Assembly: GCA_028673005.1 (NCBI GenBank)
Contig: CM054115.1
Span: 194,440,370-194,504,369 of the forward strand
Direction of reading: 5' to 3'
Length of the DNA: 64,000 nt
Origin: Tanypteryx hageni
Taxonomy: Eukaryota > Arthropoda > Insecta > Odonata > Petaluridae
Each line of letters starts with the position of its first letter. The stretch's first letter is position 1. Shown here piece after piece: positions 10,331-22,079 of the stretch. Both the position numbers and the translations under genes were made by a program. The notes below the pieces were generated by a model. It made no database searches. It was not told the origin of the DNA and worked only from the letters and a program-made list of their open reading frames with translations.

Positions 10331-11470
10331 ACAACCCACAGTGATCTTGACTGGCAATCCCACTTCTGATGCATTGTAATGATTGTCAATCGATTATTGG
10401 ACAATCAGGATCCACCGCAGCCTCATTGAGGGAATGTGGGGAAGGTTACAGGGAAAAAATCAAACTATGTCTGTTACTCGACACTGCTTTATTCCAACTA
10501 ACCTAACTCCCTTTCAGCTCATATCTCACACTCAGCAGTCAGTCTTTCCCCCTATCCGAGTGCCTCCCACCTCATACGGATGCAACTATGTACGTCATCA
10601 TCCTTCCCACGGATGTATGGAGTGGGAGTGAGTGAGTGAGGGAAAAACTGCAGCACTTACAATGTGCAATTTTAATTTCTTCTTCCTTACAAAAAAGGTA
10701 ACATTCCAGTATATTGAAATAAAGATTTTTTCTTTCGGACAAAAATTAAAAACGCCCACAGTCCACATGCAGTTTATTACTCTGCAATTATTAACAATGC
10801 AATCTATTAAGTTTGACGTTGCTACAACTATAATTTTATGCAAATCGTCTATCTGAAGGCATAATAGACGTTAATTCAATCAGAGGCAACAATGCGAGTC
10901 GCCTTGGTAACACCCGGGAAGAGTACGAAAAAGTCATAAAATGTCGAAAAGAAAGAGATTCTTCCATGTAACGTCAAAACATCGCAAGAGTTAGAGAGTT
11001 TATAGTTTTAGTCATTGAATAAAGCAAAAACAGAGAAAATTGGTCGATATTTACATATTTTGATGAATGAAAGAAAACAATCTTGTACCTTGAAAAATCA
11101 AAACTCTTGTGTAAACTAATGGGAAAATATAATCGTTTTCTGGAGTCGAATCCAGAACACTTCCGTAAATTAAAATAGTTTCCCGGGGTCTCCTAGTTGG
11201 CAGTAACAAAATGGCATTTACAGCATTTTTCTATGACAAACTGTTCAAGAGATAAAAGGGGGGATGGACAGACATTGAGTAATTATATATAAAAGATACT
11301 TATGGGCTCCACGTGGCTGAAGTGCTGTTGCCCTGGAGATCGCGTTGGTTTATTTACGAGTTTAGATCTTGGTGTATGGTTAATTTTTTAAGTGCTTGCA
11401 TTATGCAAGCATTGACAACTTATACTTTAAATTAATACCCATTCAACCCCTATTCCTTGAAAAAGCCTAA
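10331..11470. other. Intronic, no gene seen
   Basis: Mixed-composition sequence. Open frames here are short and lack family features. Part of 10440-10630 may be the leader or LTR of the gag element, but I cannot define ends. Confidence 0.4.
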
Positions 11471-12078
11471 CTATACTAGAGGGCAACTCTATAGAGCATT
11501 CAAGGTCGCACACCTTCCCACCTAGCCTTCCCCCTCCACATGGCCGAACCCCTGTGGCCTGTAGTCATGCAGTATTGTTCCATCTAACATTGCAGTCTCG
11601 TTCCGTTGAACGTGATTTTTCTCTAAACATCGACTTTCAAAACATTATTTTTGAATACTCCTTTTCATTTCAACTGTGTAAGATGTCCAGAAAGAGCTCA
11701 GATATGAGGAAGCAATCAAAACTAATCATATACAATGTATATAATTTTTGAAGAATCTTCCGCATAAGAAGATCAGAGAATTTTTATCGTCAACACAAAA
11801 AGTTATTTTCGATTTCCTTAAAACTTGTATTTTTGGTAAAAATGAAATGGTGTATTTGAATATTAATATATACATCATAACTGCATATTTTTAGTTCTAT
11901 AATAGTGGTCGTATTTCATATTTTCCATTTTCATTGAGAAAAGAAAACTATTAAGAAGCATATAACAGCCATACTGCAGACTGCACTCCTTTCCTATTAG
12001 GCTGGCTCAGATAGTGAATGGAAGGGGAAGTAGGGAGGTGTGTGACCTTGAACGCTCTAGAGTTGCTCCCTAGTATAG
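11471..12078. mobile_element. Foldback MITE with long inverted arms and a TAA duplication
   Basis: The left arm, CTATACTAGAGGGCAACTCT onward to about 11540, is mirrored by the reverse strand of 12009-12078, CTATACTAGGGAGCAACTCT onward. The arms stay alignable for about 70 bp. TAA flanks both sides (11468-11470 and 12079-12081), the 3-bp duplication expected of PIF/Harbinger-type elements. The centre is AT-rich and non-coding. Confidence 0.7.
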
Positions 12079-12129
12079 TAACCACATTAAATACAATTTC
12101 CACCGCAAATACATTGATCCTGCAATATC

Positions 12130-12640
12130 TTAATATATAAATCTGAAGTCGCTTGTCCACAATACAAACCCACACTTTTGAAGCTATTGTCATGAAACTT
12201 CACATAGGTATATAATTTTACCCAGTGAGTAACACTGGCTACATGGCAACAAAATTATTGGGGGAGGGAAGGGCTATATTGCAACCACACTGTGCAGGAC
12301 ACTACATGTAAATGTAAGTGCCATGAACAGCTTTGTGCCATCAGCCAGAAACTGTGTGAAGATCGATAGAAGTCGTGTGAACTACATTACAATTCTGTCA
12401 GTTTGCTGTATAAATCGCCATAGGTCAGTTCAATTTTGACAAAACTTTAATTATATTACTCAGCATTTCTGATCTTTGTGAAGTATCAAACAGAAGTGTA
12501 CAAAATTATTTCAAACAAACAGAAGTGTAAAAAATAATTTCAAACAAATAAAAGTAAAAAAAAGTATTTTTACAGTTAAATATTTGCTTCATTAGAATTC
12601 CTGAACAACGCTGGGTACTTTTAGCTAGTAAGACATATTT
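12130..12640 (-). repeat. CTAGCAG-type interspersed repeat, antisense copy
   Basis: It ends (plus strand) gaacaacgctgggtactttt then agctagta, the reverse complement of the motif at 2258 and 3960. The left limit is approximate. It abuts MFSD14 exon 3. Confidence 0.45.
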
Positions 12641-12684
12641 TTAAGTAATACCACTACAATGACTACTAAAGAATGTTTCCTTAC

Positions 12685-12747
12685 CTTTATGCCCATAATT
12701 AGCCCATTCATCAGGAATGTATGATCAGGAAATGTTTCATTGAGTAC
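12685..12747 (-). CDS. MFSD14: MFSD14, coding exon 3
   Basis: A 63-nt exon bounded by an AG acceptor (12749-12748) and a GTAAGG donor (12684-12683), phase 0 on both sides. It encodes 21 residues, VLNETFPDHTFLMNGLIMGI plus K. This corresponds to the conserved 'FP.HTFLMNGLI.G.K' segment between transmembrane segments 1 and 2 of MFSD14 proteins. It sits between the 16.4-kb intron 2 and the 9.1-kb intron 3. It is too short to stand out as an open frame and was found by its splice sites and by joining the neighbouring exons. Confidence 0.94.
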
Positions 12748-13518
12748 CTGCAAGATAATAACATATGTAAACAACTTCAGTCGTTCAATGACATATACTC
12801 CTCACCTCATCTATGTGAGGCACTGATAAAGGGAAAAAAATTATGTGCTATTAGAAATGCCCTTTAACGATGAAGCCTCTTTATCATAGAGAAAAAATCC
12901 AGTGTCTGTCCAGATGTCCCCCAACAAAGGTAACTGCTGAATTTCTACAGAAATGATGATTTGACTTCGACCAAGCTTTTGTCATTTATTCAGGGTGACT
13001 TGCATTTCGTTCCAGGAGTGTATTCATTTCCAACCACCCGCAAAAAATAAATTAATTATTTCCTCTTATTTAATTTCCTCCATTTGAATAACACAAGAAT
13101 GAGTGTAGCATACTTCTTATTTGCACTTTAACATTAGTTAAAATCAAGATACGAGGTTGAGACTTAAATCCAGGACCAGAGAAAAGAATGAGGTTTCATT
13201 TTCATTCTGTCAGATTTCAAATATAAACCAAATCAATCCAAAATTGTTCCTTTACCCTAGGGACCTACGAAGCTTCGAGATTTGATTTGAAATTAAGGTC
13301 AATTCGTTAAATCTGAATATATATTAATAATATAGAAAATTCAAAACAATGTTTAAAAAATTCGATTTATATCTACCTCCGTAATGTTAACCAGATTGAA
13401 ACCAGTGGATTCATTACATATGCAGTTAATACATGTACTCTTCGCTATATTTTCATGATTACCTATTTGAAATAATTATTATTTTCTTTCTTTTTAACTT
13501 TTACATCATTTTATTTGT
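12748..13518 (-). other. MFSD14 intron 2 next to exon 3, no feature seen
   Basis: AT-rich intronic sequence without recognisable genes or repeat ends. Confidence 0.6.
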
Positions 13519-14010
13519 TACAGACCCATATCATACCAACCATTCAAATGCATTTTGATGAAAAAGACGTCTTAAATATGCAAATTGTGCAAGAAAACGT
13601 TTTCTTTGCAAGCCAGTGGAACAACTTCCCATTTATGGACTTATTTGCAACAAAAACATCCAACTGTGCACAGGGAAGCTAGAGAAGTTGATATAGCGAA
13701 GCAAGCAATGAAGCGACCTTTAGAATCAGATGAATCTGCTAAGAAAAAACAAACCAGCTTATCCAAATTTGTGGTGAAATCCATTGATGCATCAACAAAG
13801 AAAATATATGATGCGGCAGTCTTGAAGTTTATTGTGGCTGATGGTAGCTCATTTGAGAGAGTTTAGGGTTCAAGAATTTGTGTTCAGTATTAACGAATGG
13901 CGGCTATTATCCTCCTCATCCAACCACACTTTCACGTCGGCTTGAATATTTGAGTAATAGTTTATTACGAAAAACTCATCCAGTCTTTAAGATACTTTTA
14001 TGTATGGCAT
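13519..14010 (+). pseudogene. hAT transposase relic: BED zinc finger and start of the catalytic region
   Basis: The plus strand encodes C-K-L-C-KKTFSLQASGTTSHLW with HPTVH, a BED-type finger (C-x2-C...H-x4-5-H), then an acidic/basic linker (KRPLESDESAKKKQTSLSKF) and 'AVLKFIVADGSSFERV', the region that in ZBED1-like hAT transposases leads into 'YYPPHPTTLSRR'. That last block is present but in another frame, after a TAG at 13864. A stop also sits just before the finger. The RNase H-like core and the dimerisation domain are missing. Confidence 0.8.
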
Positions 14011-15238
14011 GAACGAATATGTATCTAATTTACATTGTTGAACTTCATTAAAATCTTTAACTTCATTTCATAACATGGTTTGCACTGATTAAAGTTATTA
14101 AACTAAAAGTATGTATTTTTATTTCTAAATTTTAAGTTCGCTTTAGTTAAATATGCATTGCTATTATATTCTCAAGTTTTTGTAAATGTCGGGTGAGATC
14201 ACAGTAGATCTTAATTAAATGAATAATACAAAATACGTTTATAATAACTTTATTTGTCCAGTAACTAAACTTTCACTCAAAGGTTTTCGCCATAATATTA
14301 ATCAGTAACATTAGGCCTGTAGACCCCCAACATACATTTAATACTTAACAAGCATACATACATGTACTTATGTAGACAAAAGTATATGCATAACTATATA
14401 AGTCACTGCCTGATTCGATTCGAAATTGATTCGAATTTGAACCTAGATTGCAGATTCAATTCGAAGGAGAATTAGCAATTCGCAGGTCGCTACTTTAACC
14501 TTTAAATGCTTGGCATGCCTGTACAGGCTTGCAAAATGGGTCCCGTTCGGTGGATGGCATGCCCATATGGGCACACTTAGTTTGGAAGTCACCCACAGAT
14601 GTTGCAATCGTCATGGGTGTGTGAAATTTGGAGGGGTCCTCCTAGAGGGCTGCTCTCAAGAAGTGTCAAGGCCAACATGTGGTAGATCCAACTACTGGGG
14701 ATGGGGACACCTCACACCAAGAGCAAACAGAAAATAGGGTGCGAGTATTAGCCTAGCCCCTTTCCAACTCCCTGACTCTGATCTCTCCATGGCCCAAGGA
14801 TGCTGGAAGTGGACGAAGAAGCTCTTCTTTCACCTCCTCAACATTACAGTGCTCAATAGAGACGTTTTACTCAGGTCAGAGGGGAAGGGAACTTATTGAA
14901 GAAGAGGTGTCAGCTATTGCCTCGAAAACTTCCCAAAAGAGAAGACCAAGTGCATGTGGGGCCCTGTTGTGTCAGTTAGAGGTGAAAGAAAATAAACATT
15001 GGTCCATAAAGTGAAATCGCCTTCGATGGTGTGCGTTCAGAAAAGAGAAAACAGAGTGTGGCAAAATGCAAAATGTGCGATGTCGGTCTGTGAGTATTTT
15101 CCTGTTTTGGAGAATACCACACAAAGCTGGATTTCAAAGTGTAGTGCAAAATGAAATTTGTATTGTACTGCATGAATAAATGAACTATAAAAATTATCAC
15201 TAATATTTTCAATTGAATTTATCGTTGTTATATTATAG
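14011..15238. other. Intronic; possible piggyBac-type MITE end at 14498
   Basis: At 14498, TTAACCTTTAAATGCTTGGC is followed by nested palindromes around 14511-14580 (ggcatgcctgtacaggc, ggcatgcccatatgggc), similar in plan to the TTAA MITE at 4730. No partner end was found. Nothing else is identifiable. Confidence 0.4.
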
Positions 15239-16148
15239 AACTAGCAGAATAGCCTGTCCTTCGCCCGGAATAATTAAAATTAATATCTTGTCAAGTTCCA
15301 TTGGCAGGTACCTATAATCATGGTTTTGAATTAATAATTTCTATTCTCTGGACTCAATTATCTTGAATAACTTACTTAAAACCTTTTACAATCATTCTTT
15401 ATAGACTATGTTGAGGCTCTTTCCACTTTGTGAAAGAATGTACAAATTATTTCCACTACTTACTCTTGAGTATGCTATGTAAAATGTTTCCAGTAAATAA
15501 TCAGGTGCGTGTGTGTGTGATTCTTGATGAAAACTAAGCAAGAGGTGAGAGCAGGTGAGAAGTTTGAGCTAACAAGGAGAGGTTACCCTCTGCCCCTCCG
15601 AGATTTGGACCAAATTTGGAGAGTGGAAAGTATACATGAAATAAGAGGTCCCTTTTATAATAAGTCTTTCCATCGGTCCTTAGTTTCCGAGTAATTACCA
15701 TAAAAATATAGTGGCCCAAGTAAACTCGGGCTTGTCAGAATTTGACCCTCACCTCGATCTGAGTATACTTGGGGTAATCAGGGAAGCAGTTAAGAACATG
15801 AATGATGTTTGTTTTCCATCTTTTGGCAAATGTTTTTATGAAATGTACCATCCACACTTTTGTACACGCTTGAAAACCAACACAAAATTTCTTCATATTT
15901 GAATAAAAGCATATCTTTTGCAAATCAGGATTCCAAATATTCTTTCCTTTTTATTTCTAATCACATGTACCCTCCATATACAAAGAAAATGATTGAATGT
16001 AAAAAGTTTTCGACCATAAAACGGCATTGTCAAATTAGAAATAAGGAAATGTAAAAAATATTAATAAAAATCTGTGAGCCCTAATATAACATCATTATAT
16101 TAAGAAAGAAATGACAAGAAAATGCAAAACAAAAATGAAAAATCTAAC
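15239..16148 (+). repeat. CTAGCAG-type repeat start and unclassified intronic sequence
   Basis: It starts actagcagaatagcctgtcc followed by ttcgcccgg, the recurring motif. The similarity may run to about 15760. The remainder to 16148 shows nothing further. Confidence 0.4.
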
Positions 16149-16220
16149 AGCCAGGATTCGAACCACGGAAAAGTTACTTTGCAAGGTACGTGTGCTAACC
16201 ACTTGGCCACCGAGACTCCT
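16149..16220 (-). repeat. tRNA-derived SINE-like head with Pol III A and B boxes
   Basis: On the minus strand, TGGCCAAGTGG (16209-16199) is a perfect A box and GGTTCGAATCC (16164-16154) a perfect B box, at tRNA spacing. The acceptor stem does not pair and the T-arm is weak, so this is not a working tRNA. It is best read as a SINE head or tRNA pseudogene. Confidence 0.55.
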
Positions 16221-16378
16221 ACGTAGAATGTGATACAAAATGTATAAGAGTAACACGCAAAACTTTATCCTTGATTTTCTCCGAAATTTACTAATATGGG
16301 GTCGTACTGCTTTGGTATTTAACATAAATAGGGATTAAAGGTATAAATCACTCCTTCAGCCATAAAATTTATTGGAAG

Positions 16379-16418
16379 GGCCAATGCATTTCACCCACTA
16401 TGTGGGCATCCTCAGGGC
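16379..16418 (-). ncRNA. Hammerhead ribozyme-like motif 3' of the Penelope gene
   Basis: On the minus strand CUGAGGA (C3 at 16415; position 7 is free in the consensus) is followed by the perfect stem II GCCCAC/GUGGGU with an AUA loop, GAAA, the palindromic stem III UGCA, and U-U as U16.1-H17. Stem I forms by GCC before the core and GGC after the cleavage site. All conserved core bases are present. It lies about 120 bp beyond the stop of the RT/GIY-YIG gene on the same strand, the known place for hammerheads in Penelope terminal repeats. Confidence 0.7.
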
Positions 16419-16539
16419 AAACCTGCTTCGACAGTGACACGAGGCCGACTGTGAAGATTGCACGGAAGTTATTCAAGAAGAAAAGTGAGAGGCGAAAACA
16501 AGTGAAGTATAAAATTACTGCAGTCTGTGTTGTTGTGTG

Positions 16540-17793
16540 TTAGTCTGTGAGTTTGAATAACGTTTTGTTGAAGTCCGTTTCTGTGTTCATGAGGTTCGAT
16601 CGGTTTTTGTAAATATGGTTTTCCAGAGCACTAAGGGAATTGTATGAGTTATGTGCAGACGTAATTATTTTAATATCATCAGAGGTTCTGCCATGTCCTG
16701 TCTCTGCTATGTGTTTCGCTACACTGGATTTATCGCAGCGATTATATTTGAAATGTGCTATGTGTTCTTTGAAGCGAGTGATTATTTTCCTTTTGGTTTG
16801 GCCAATATACTGTTTGTCACAATGAGAACATTGTATCCTGTAAATACCTGACTTTTCTAAATCAGCTGTCTTGTCTTTCGGGTTGCCTAATAAAGTTTTT
16901 AAATTATTCGAGTTTGTGTATACTGTTCTGTACCTTTTCTGTTTAAGAATCTTGTCCAAGTCCTTGTTTAACTGTGGGAAATAAGGTAATTTAATGAACT
17001 TTTCATCCTTTTTATTGTCAATGCTGAAAGTGGTAATATTAGCCAAAGTTTTCTTGAGATTGTGTTTTCTAACCAAATTATTAATTAAGTTATGGTTGTA
17101 TCCCAGATTTGTGGCTATTTCTTTTATGTTTGCAAGTTCCTTATCATATCTCTGTTTGTTGAGTGGCACATTACACAATCTATGAACTAAATGGTGGAAA
17201 GCAGCTATTTTTTGGCTAATAGGATAAAAATAATTGCTTGGAATAAAATTATTAGTGTCTTTTCTGTAAATGTCAAATTCAATTTGTTGTTTGTTTTTGA
17301 TGATGAGCAAATCAAGAAAAGGTAAGGTATTATTTTTTTGTAATTCATGGGTGAATTTAATTGAAGGAAATACATTATTAAGTTGATTGATAAAGTTATC
17401 TATAGTCTGTTTATTTAAATGAAACACAGCAAGGATATCATCGACATATCTGTACCACGTTTCAGGGAAATATTTGAAGTTTTCTTTGCATTTCTTCTCG
17501 AAGAAGGACATGAACAAATTAGCAATAGAAGGGGATAAGGGGTTTCCCATGGATGTACCTTGAGATTGTTGGTAAAACTGGTTATTGAATTGAAAAATAT
17601 TCTGGGACATGCATAGGTTTGCGAGTAAAATGTATTCATAAACAACTTCGTCAGGGATATTTTTATTGATTAATTGACCTTTTAATATTTGGGATGTTTC
17701 GTCTAAGGACACACTAGGAAATAGACTTTTTACATCAAAGGAGACTACAATCTCCGATTCTTTTATGGACAGATTTTTTAATTTATTGATCAA
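16540..17793 (-). CDS. Penelope-like retroelement protein: reverse transcriptase with GIY-YIG endonuclease (5'-truncated)
   Basis: An uninterrupted 417-residue frame. RT motif A is FDVKSLFPSVSLDE (residues ~19-32), motif B is QGTSMGNPLSPSIANLF, and the catalytic YVDDIL carries both Asp of the active site. The PLE block 'IYRKDTNNFIPSNYF' follows, then a His/Arg-rich linker. The C-terminus has the GIY-YIG nuclease: SGIYRIQCSHCDKQYIGQTK with 'RFKEH', a downstream Arg and Glu, and the C-x2-C pair typical of the Penelope branch. PLE RTs are normally 600-800 residues, so the N-terminal third is missing; the first ATG is simply the first in frame. It lies in MFSD14 intron 2 in the same orientation as the gene. 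An open frame suggests a fairly young insertion. Confidence 0.93.
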   Translation of the reverse strand: MINKLKNLSIKESEIVVSFDVKSLFPSVSLDETSQILKGQLINKNIPDEVVYEYILLANLCMSQNIFQFNNQFYQQSQGTSMGNPLSPSIANLFMSFFEKKCKENFKYFPETWYRYVDDILAVFHLNKQTIDNFINQLNNVFPSIKFTHELQKNNTLPFLDLLIIKNKQQIEFDIYRKDTNNFIPSNYFYPISQKIAAFHHLVHRLCNVPLNKQRYDKELANIKEIATNLGYNHNLINNLVRKHNLKKTLANITTFSIDNKKDEKFIKLPYFPQLNKDLDKILKQKRYRTVYTNSNNLKTLLGNPKDKTADLEKSGIYRIQCSHCDKQYIGQTKRKIITRFKEHIAHFKYNRCDKSSVAKHIAETGHGRTSDDIKIITSAHNSYNSLSALENHIYKNRSNLMNTETDFNKTLFKLTD

Positions 17794-18699
17794 CTAAAAC
17801 GAATTTTTAATAGAGTGATCATCTGGGAAAGATAATTGTTTGAATTAATTATTTAGCCATTTGAAATCTTAAGAACTAGAAAAATATTTACAATGATGAA
17901 ATATCTCTCTGAAAAATGAATGTTTTTCAAGGTGAGATGAAATGTTTGCAGAATACATGCACCTTTTACTAGTATAAATAAATAACCAAAATAGCATATT
18001 TCATTCAAGTCGGCTAAACAATATCACGGCTAGAATATTTCGGTAACTATGAATTTGTAAGGTTTGTGTAGGGCAATTATAGAATGGCATAATGAAGTGA
18101 ACATGTTTACAACAGATCATTGCTACTGCAATACAAGGAAAAATTATTTTTCTTTATACATGTATTTGAATAGAACTTATTGCACCAATTGCAACTATTA
18201 GTATACGATTATATTACAGTGAATTTGGCAAAAGACACTTCCGTACTATGGGAAACCCATGTATATCCCTACTTGTTTAACAATGTAGCAACAACCAGTC
18301 TTCTATATGTTTATGCTGAGTTGACCCTGGGCTGCCTTGTAGCATCTTTTAGCTAACTTATGCAATGTTAACGACTTTGTTACAAAATTAAAGGTACATA
18401 ATAACTCACCTTGAGCAACATAATGTCTAGACATGATCTTGGTAATGTGTTTTGCAAGGCAGCTGACATGTGACAGCACATAGTATGGGTGTAGGATAAA
18501 ATGACCTCTGCCATAATGTCCCCAAAGGCAAAGTAGGAAAAAATGTCTCCATGCACCAGAATAAGTATTAATTATTCCCTCTCCGATGTTGCTATACTGT
18601 TCATAACAATGCAGATGATTAATTATAATGCCTTTAACAAGTTTTCCATACTTATTTTGTTCTGAAAAAATTAATTAGTAACATTATCCTCCATATAGA
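17794..18699. other. Intronic, no gene seen
   Basis: AT-rich. The sequence upstream of the PLE frame shows no further RT motif. The truncation point is near 17795. Confidence 0.5.
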
Positions 18700-19120
18700 T
18701 GTCTTTATATATAATGTAGATCTAGATTAGGTAGAAGATTGAAATTTGGCAGAAATACTTCAATCACATATTTAAATCAATGACATTAAAAAAGCTCCAA
18801 AATAATTTCTGTTTCCCATAAGATAGCACATAAAAAGCGATTTTTAAATGTGCAGACTTTCATTCTTTTGAAAATTAAAATTAGAAGATATCGATCTTTG
18901 GACTGTTTCAAAGAATAATGATTCATTTTTCTTATTTTTATTGTGGAATTTTGTCATCAATTCAAAATCGCTCAAATTTATCGTTTAAATTACTTCTTTT
19001 GGAAAAAAGTTTTCTTTTAACCATATGGCGCCTTGGTAAGCACATTGCTGTCAAAACTCGAGCTTCTAATTGTTGTCTCAATCTTATTATACATACAAAA
19101 GACTAAATTATGATTTAGCT
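18700..19120 (+). repeat. Interspersed repeat, copy 1 of a pair
   Basis: Shares an ordered set of landmarks with 22120-22560: a start in 'aaattnggcag', a 'cacataaaaagcgatttttaaatgtgcag' type block (diverged), 'ctttcattcttttgaaaatt', and 'atcgatctttgga'. Strongly diverged; family unknown. Confidence 0.4.
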
Positions 19121-19433
19121 CTGGAACATTGAAATTCATGTTGTCATTTTTGACAGGACATGAAGGGAAAGCTGGAAATACCAGAGCAATACAAATATTT
19201 ACCTCCGAACCATCACGATATGTATTCACATTGTTCTGCTCTCAGAAATGGTCACCGAGTAAACCAAAAGTAAGAGTGCCATACAAGTCTGCAGGAGGTA
19301 GGGACGCTGCCCTTCTAAATGCTATACCAAGGCATGGAACTGAGATTTTTTTCAGTCCGGTTTTCGCTCCTGTTAGGGTTTTGGGTTTCCAGCGATTTCT
19401 TTTGGGAAACAGGAATTAGATACTGAAATAAAC
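19121..19433. other. Intronic; short open frame without family features
   Basis: A 96-codon frame (19129-19419) has no recognisable domain. I treat it as chance or as part of a repeat. Confidence 0.3.
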
Positions 19434-19887
19434 CTTGTAGAGAATTCAATTTTCTATAACTTTTGTTTGAAATATTATCTCATATAATAATTGTTTAAGA
19501 AATATTTTTAAAGTTATATTTTTTAGCTGCTGCCACTACACCACCTGGAGATAACTTTTGCAAACACTCAAAACTTAGTTATGTCTCAGTAACGTTCCTT
19601 ATTAGGCTTAATTATTGGAGCTTCCTGGCTATATCCAATATCAGAAGGTTAGGGTAAGAGTTTATGGCATGTCTTTGTAAGGTCTTTAAATTTTCCTCGC
19701 AGTTCCTTAAAATATTTATTACCATTTAACCTATTTGGAATTTTTGGAATACGGAGAAAGTCATGGTGGCCACATCAGATTTTTTTAAATATTTGCTTTA
19801 ATACTTGATCAATGTAAAAAATATTGGAATAAAAGTTGTAGGAAATTTATTTTTCTACAACATATGTTCAAAACATTTTCCCTTATA
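19434..19887 (+). repeat. Interspersed repeat family with 'GCTGCCACCACACC' core, tandem partial copies
   Basis: Landmarks in order are tagctgctgccactacacca near 19530, ctttaaattttcctcgcagt near 19685, and tggccacatcagattttttt near 19770. From about 19789 a new copy starts (taaaagttgtaggaaattta) and is cut at 19887 by the element below. Other copies lie at 21009-21290 and 34340-34600. Confidence 0.6.
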
Positions 19888-21006
19888 CAGGTTGACCTCG
19901 ATTTACATTGGTGTTTTACAAAATTTCTAAGTTATGAGAGAAATATTTGTCCAGTGCTTTGTTATATGAACAAAATTCTCAAAGTTACATAAAAAATTTG
20001 TTAGTTTTTCATAACAATTGTCAAAGAAAATGAGAAACAGAAGAAGAAATAATGATAATATTTTTAATAATAACAATAATAAAACAGTAAGAATAATTCT
20101 TCTTGCTCATTTTGAATCAAAGAGACATTAGAACAGTCACAACATTAAAAATATTTGTTCTTTCTCACAACAAATCAAAACTTTCAGTGCTACATAAACA
20201 AATAAAAATTATTTAATATTAAATTATGCCAAAACTTTGTTATTACAGTTGCCATGCTCATTTTAATAACTATGGATTGAGTATTATTGTCATCATCATG
20301 ATATTATCATTTATTTTCACGACTCATGAGCGAATAGTGGGTCACATTACTACGACATCAAGTCGCATGAAGAACAACACAAATATATGGGCATAATCGA
20401 ATTGGACTGGAACGCTGTTCTGGTTGTTAAAAAGTTAAGCTAGAAGCGTTCTGGTTCTTCAAATGTTATAAAAAAATAAATCAAAAAGAATATTTTTGAA
20501 CAAGATTAAATTCACTAATTAAAATCATTGACATTTTACTAAATAATGTATGCTGGTACTGGGGCTAAAGTGGATGTGACGGCAATCCAATCTCTGTCAC
20601 TTGTATGTCTCGTGCACAGGTGACAATATTTGCCTACTTAGTGGAACAGGTCAAAACTTGTTAAAGTGCTAAACACTAATCGAATTGGGCAGAAATGCAT
20701 GAGAACGCCATTCCACTTGATACAAAACGAAGCCCATAGTGTTCCCCTTCTTTAAAAAAATCAGATCAGAATGTTCTGGTTGTTAAAATTTTCCAATTCG
20801 AGGGCTGTATATGGGTGTTTAGAATAATTACTTCCCATGGTGAATGACCTTAAGAACATGTAATGTAATTTTCATATATTTGAGGGAAGATTATACGTAG
20901 TAGCAACATATCTATCAGTACATAATGGAAGTCAATAGGAAACAATGCTTTGATTTACGAAAAGTTTTTCAAGAACGTAAACCTTTCATAAATCGGGTTC
21001 TGCCTG
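19888..21006. mobile_element. Tigger-type non-autonomous DNA transposon (TA duplication)
   Basis: It begins CAGGTTGACCTCGATTTA and ends with the reverse complement of CAGGCAGAACCCGATTTA (14 of 18 match), flanked by TA at 19886-19887 and 21007-21008. CAGG...-type ends with a TA duplication are those of pogo/Tigger elements. It splits a repeat: the sequence before 19887 (about 19810-19887) and the sequence after 21009 are adjacent in the intact copy at 34400-34480. The interior is AT-rich, with no transposase found. Confidence 0.75.
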
Positions 21007-21008
21007 TA

Positions 21009-21290
21009 TTGCATTGTTTATGAGATATTTTTAAAACTATATTTTTTAGCTGTCACCACCACACCACCTCGAAGCAACTTCTGTAAACATGTAACACTCC
21101 TTTTTATTTTCTTAATTGTTGGGGCTTCGTGGCTATATCCAAATGCTACGGTATGAGTTTATTTCTGTTCTTAGGTCTTTAAATTTTTCTCGCAGTTCCT
21201 AAAAATATTTATCATCAATTAATCTATTTGGAATTTTTAGAAATATTACATGTATGGAGAAAGTCATGTAGTGGCCACATCAGATTTTTC
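21009..21290 (+). repeat. Continuation of the interrupted 'GCTGCCACCACACC' repeat
   Basis: Resumes with gcattgtttatgagatattt and carries tagctgtcaccaccacacca, ctcgcagttcct and tggccacatcagatttttct in the same order as at 19434 and 34340. Confidence 0.65.
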
Positions 21291-22079
21291 TGGGGAAAAA
21301 GTGCATCTTATATGCCAAAAAATACAGTATATGCTTTAAGCCTTCAACAATGGGCTCTGTGCATGGTTCGGACCTCGGTTTCTTACCATATTGTGTGATA
21401 CGGACCCATGCCGCATTACCTTTAATTTGCTACATAGAGAAGTTTTTAATTTTTTAGATTGGCTTTCACATTATTATATATAAAGGTTTTCACCTTAAGA
21501 TGGTGTCAAATACAACATTTTTCTAAATGTTTTATTATGCAAAACTAAATTCCGTCTGCTACGACGATGTCTGCTCCACTGGTTGAAGCAAGTAAAAATG
21601 ATTTGCAATATTTTTTCACCCTTAATCTCTAGCAAAGATTATGTCTCTAAATCACTCAGAAATTAGCTCATTCTTTATGTAAGAAAATAATTCGAAAAAA
21701 GATGATACTTTTCATCAGAAAATCCTGTCTTCCGAAAGAAAATGATCAAAGATACAGAACACAAGGCGAGTGTTCGCAATCAATAGGAATTAGTGGCCAA
21801 GATCCCTAAGGCACCATGAGAAGAAGGGGAATAGGGGAAAGCTAGAGATGATTCACTCTCGTTTTTATAAATAGCATCCATGCAATGTTATTCGTCAATA
21901 GTTCTTGAGTGCCATGTCTGTGTTTGTAAGAGATAAAGTGGGAAGAGGCTCTCAACAACTGCATCGTTATGAGAATAGAGCGACTTGCTGCTATATACAG
22001 AGAACTCGAGTGCGTCATTTGAATGAATGGGAACAAATCTAGCACAAAGCAGTGAGTGTTAAACATTTTTGTGGAATAA
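21291..22079. other. Intronic, no gene seen
   Basis: gtgcatcttatatgccaaaaaatacagta (21301-21329) has the look of a DNA-transposon end, but no partner was found. Nothing else identifiable. Confidence 0.35.

Noticed and set aside
16149..16220. Functional tRNA gene
   Set aside because: A and B boxes are perfect but acceptor and T-stem pairing fail.
19129..19419. 96-codon plus-strand frame
   Set aside because: No recognisable domain; embedded in repeats.
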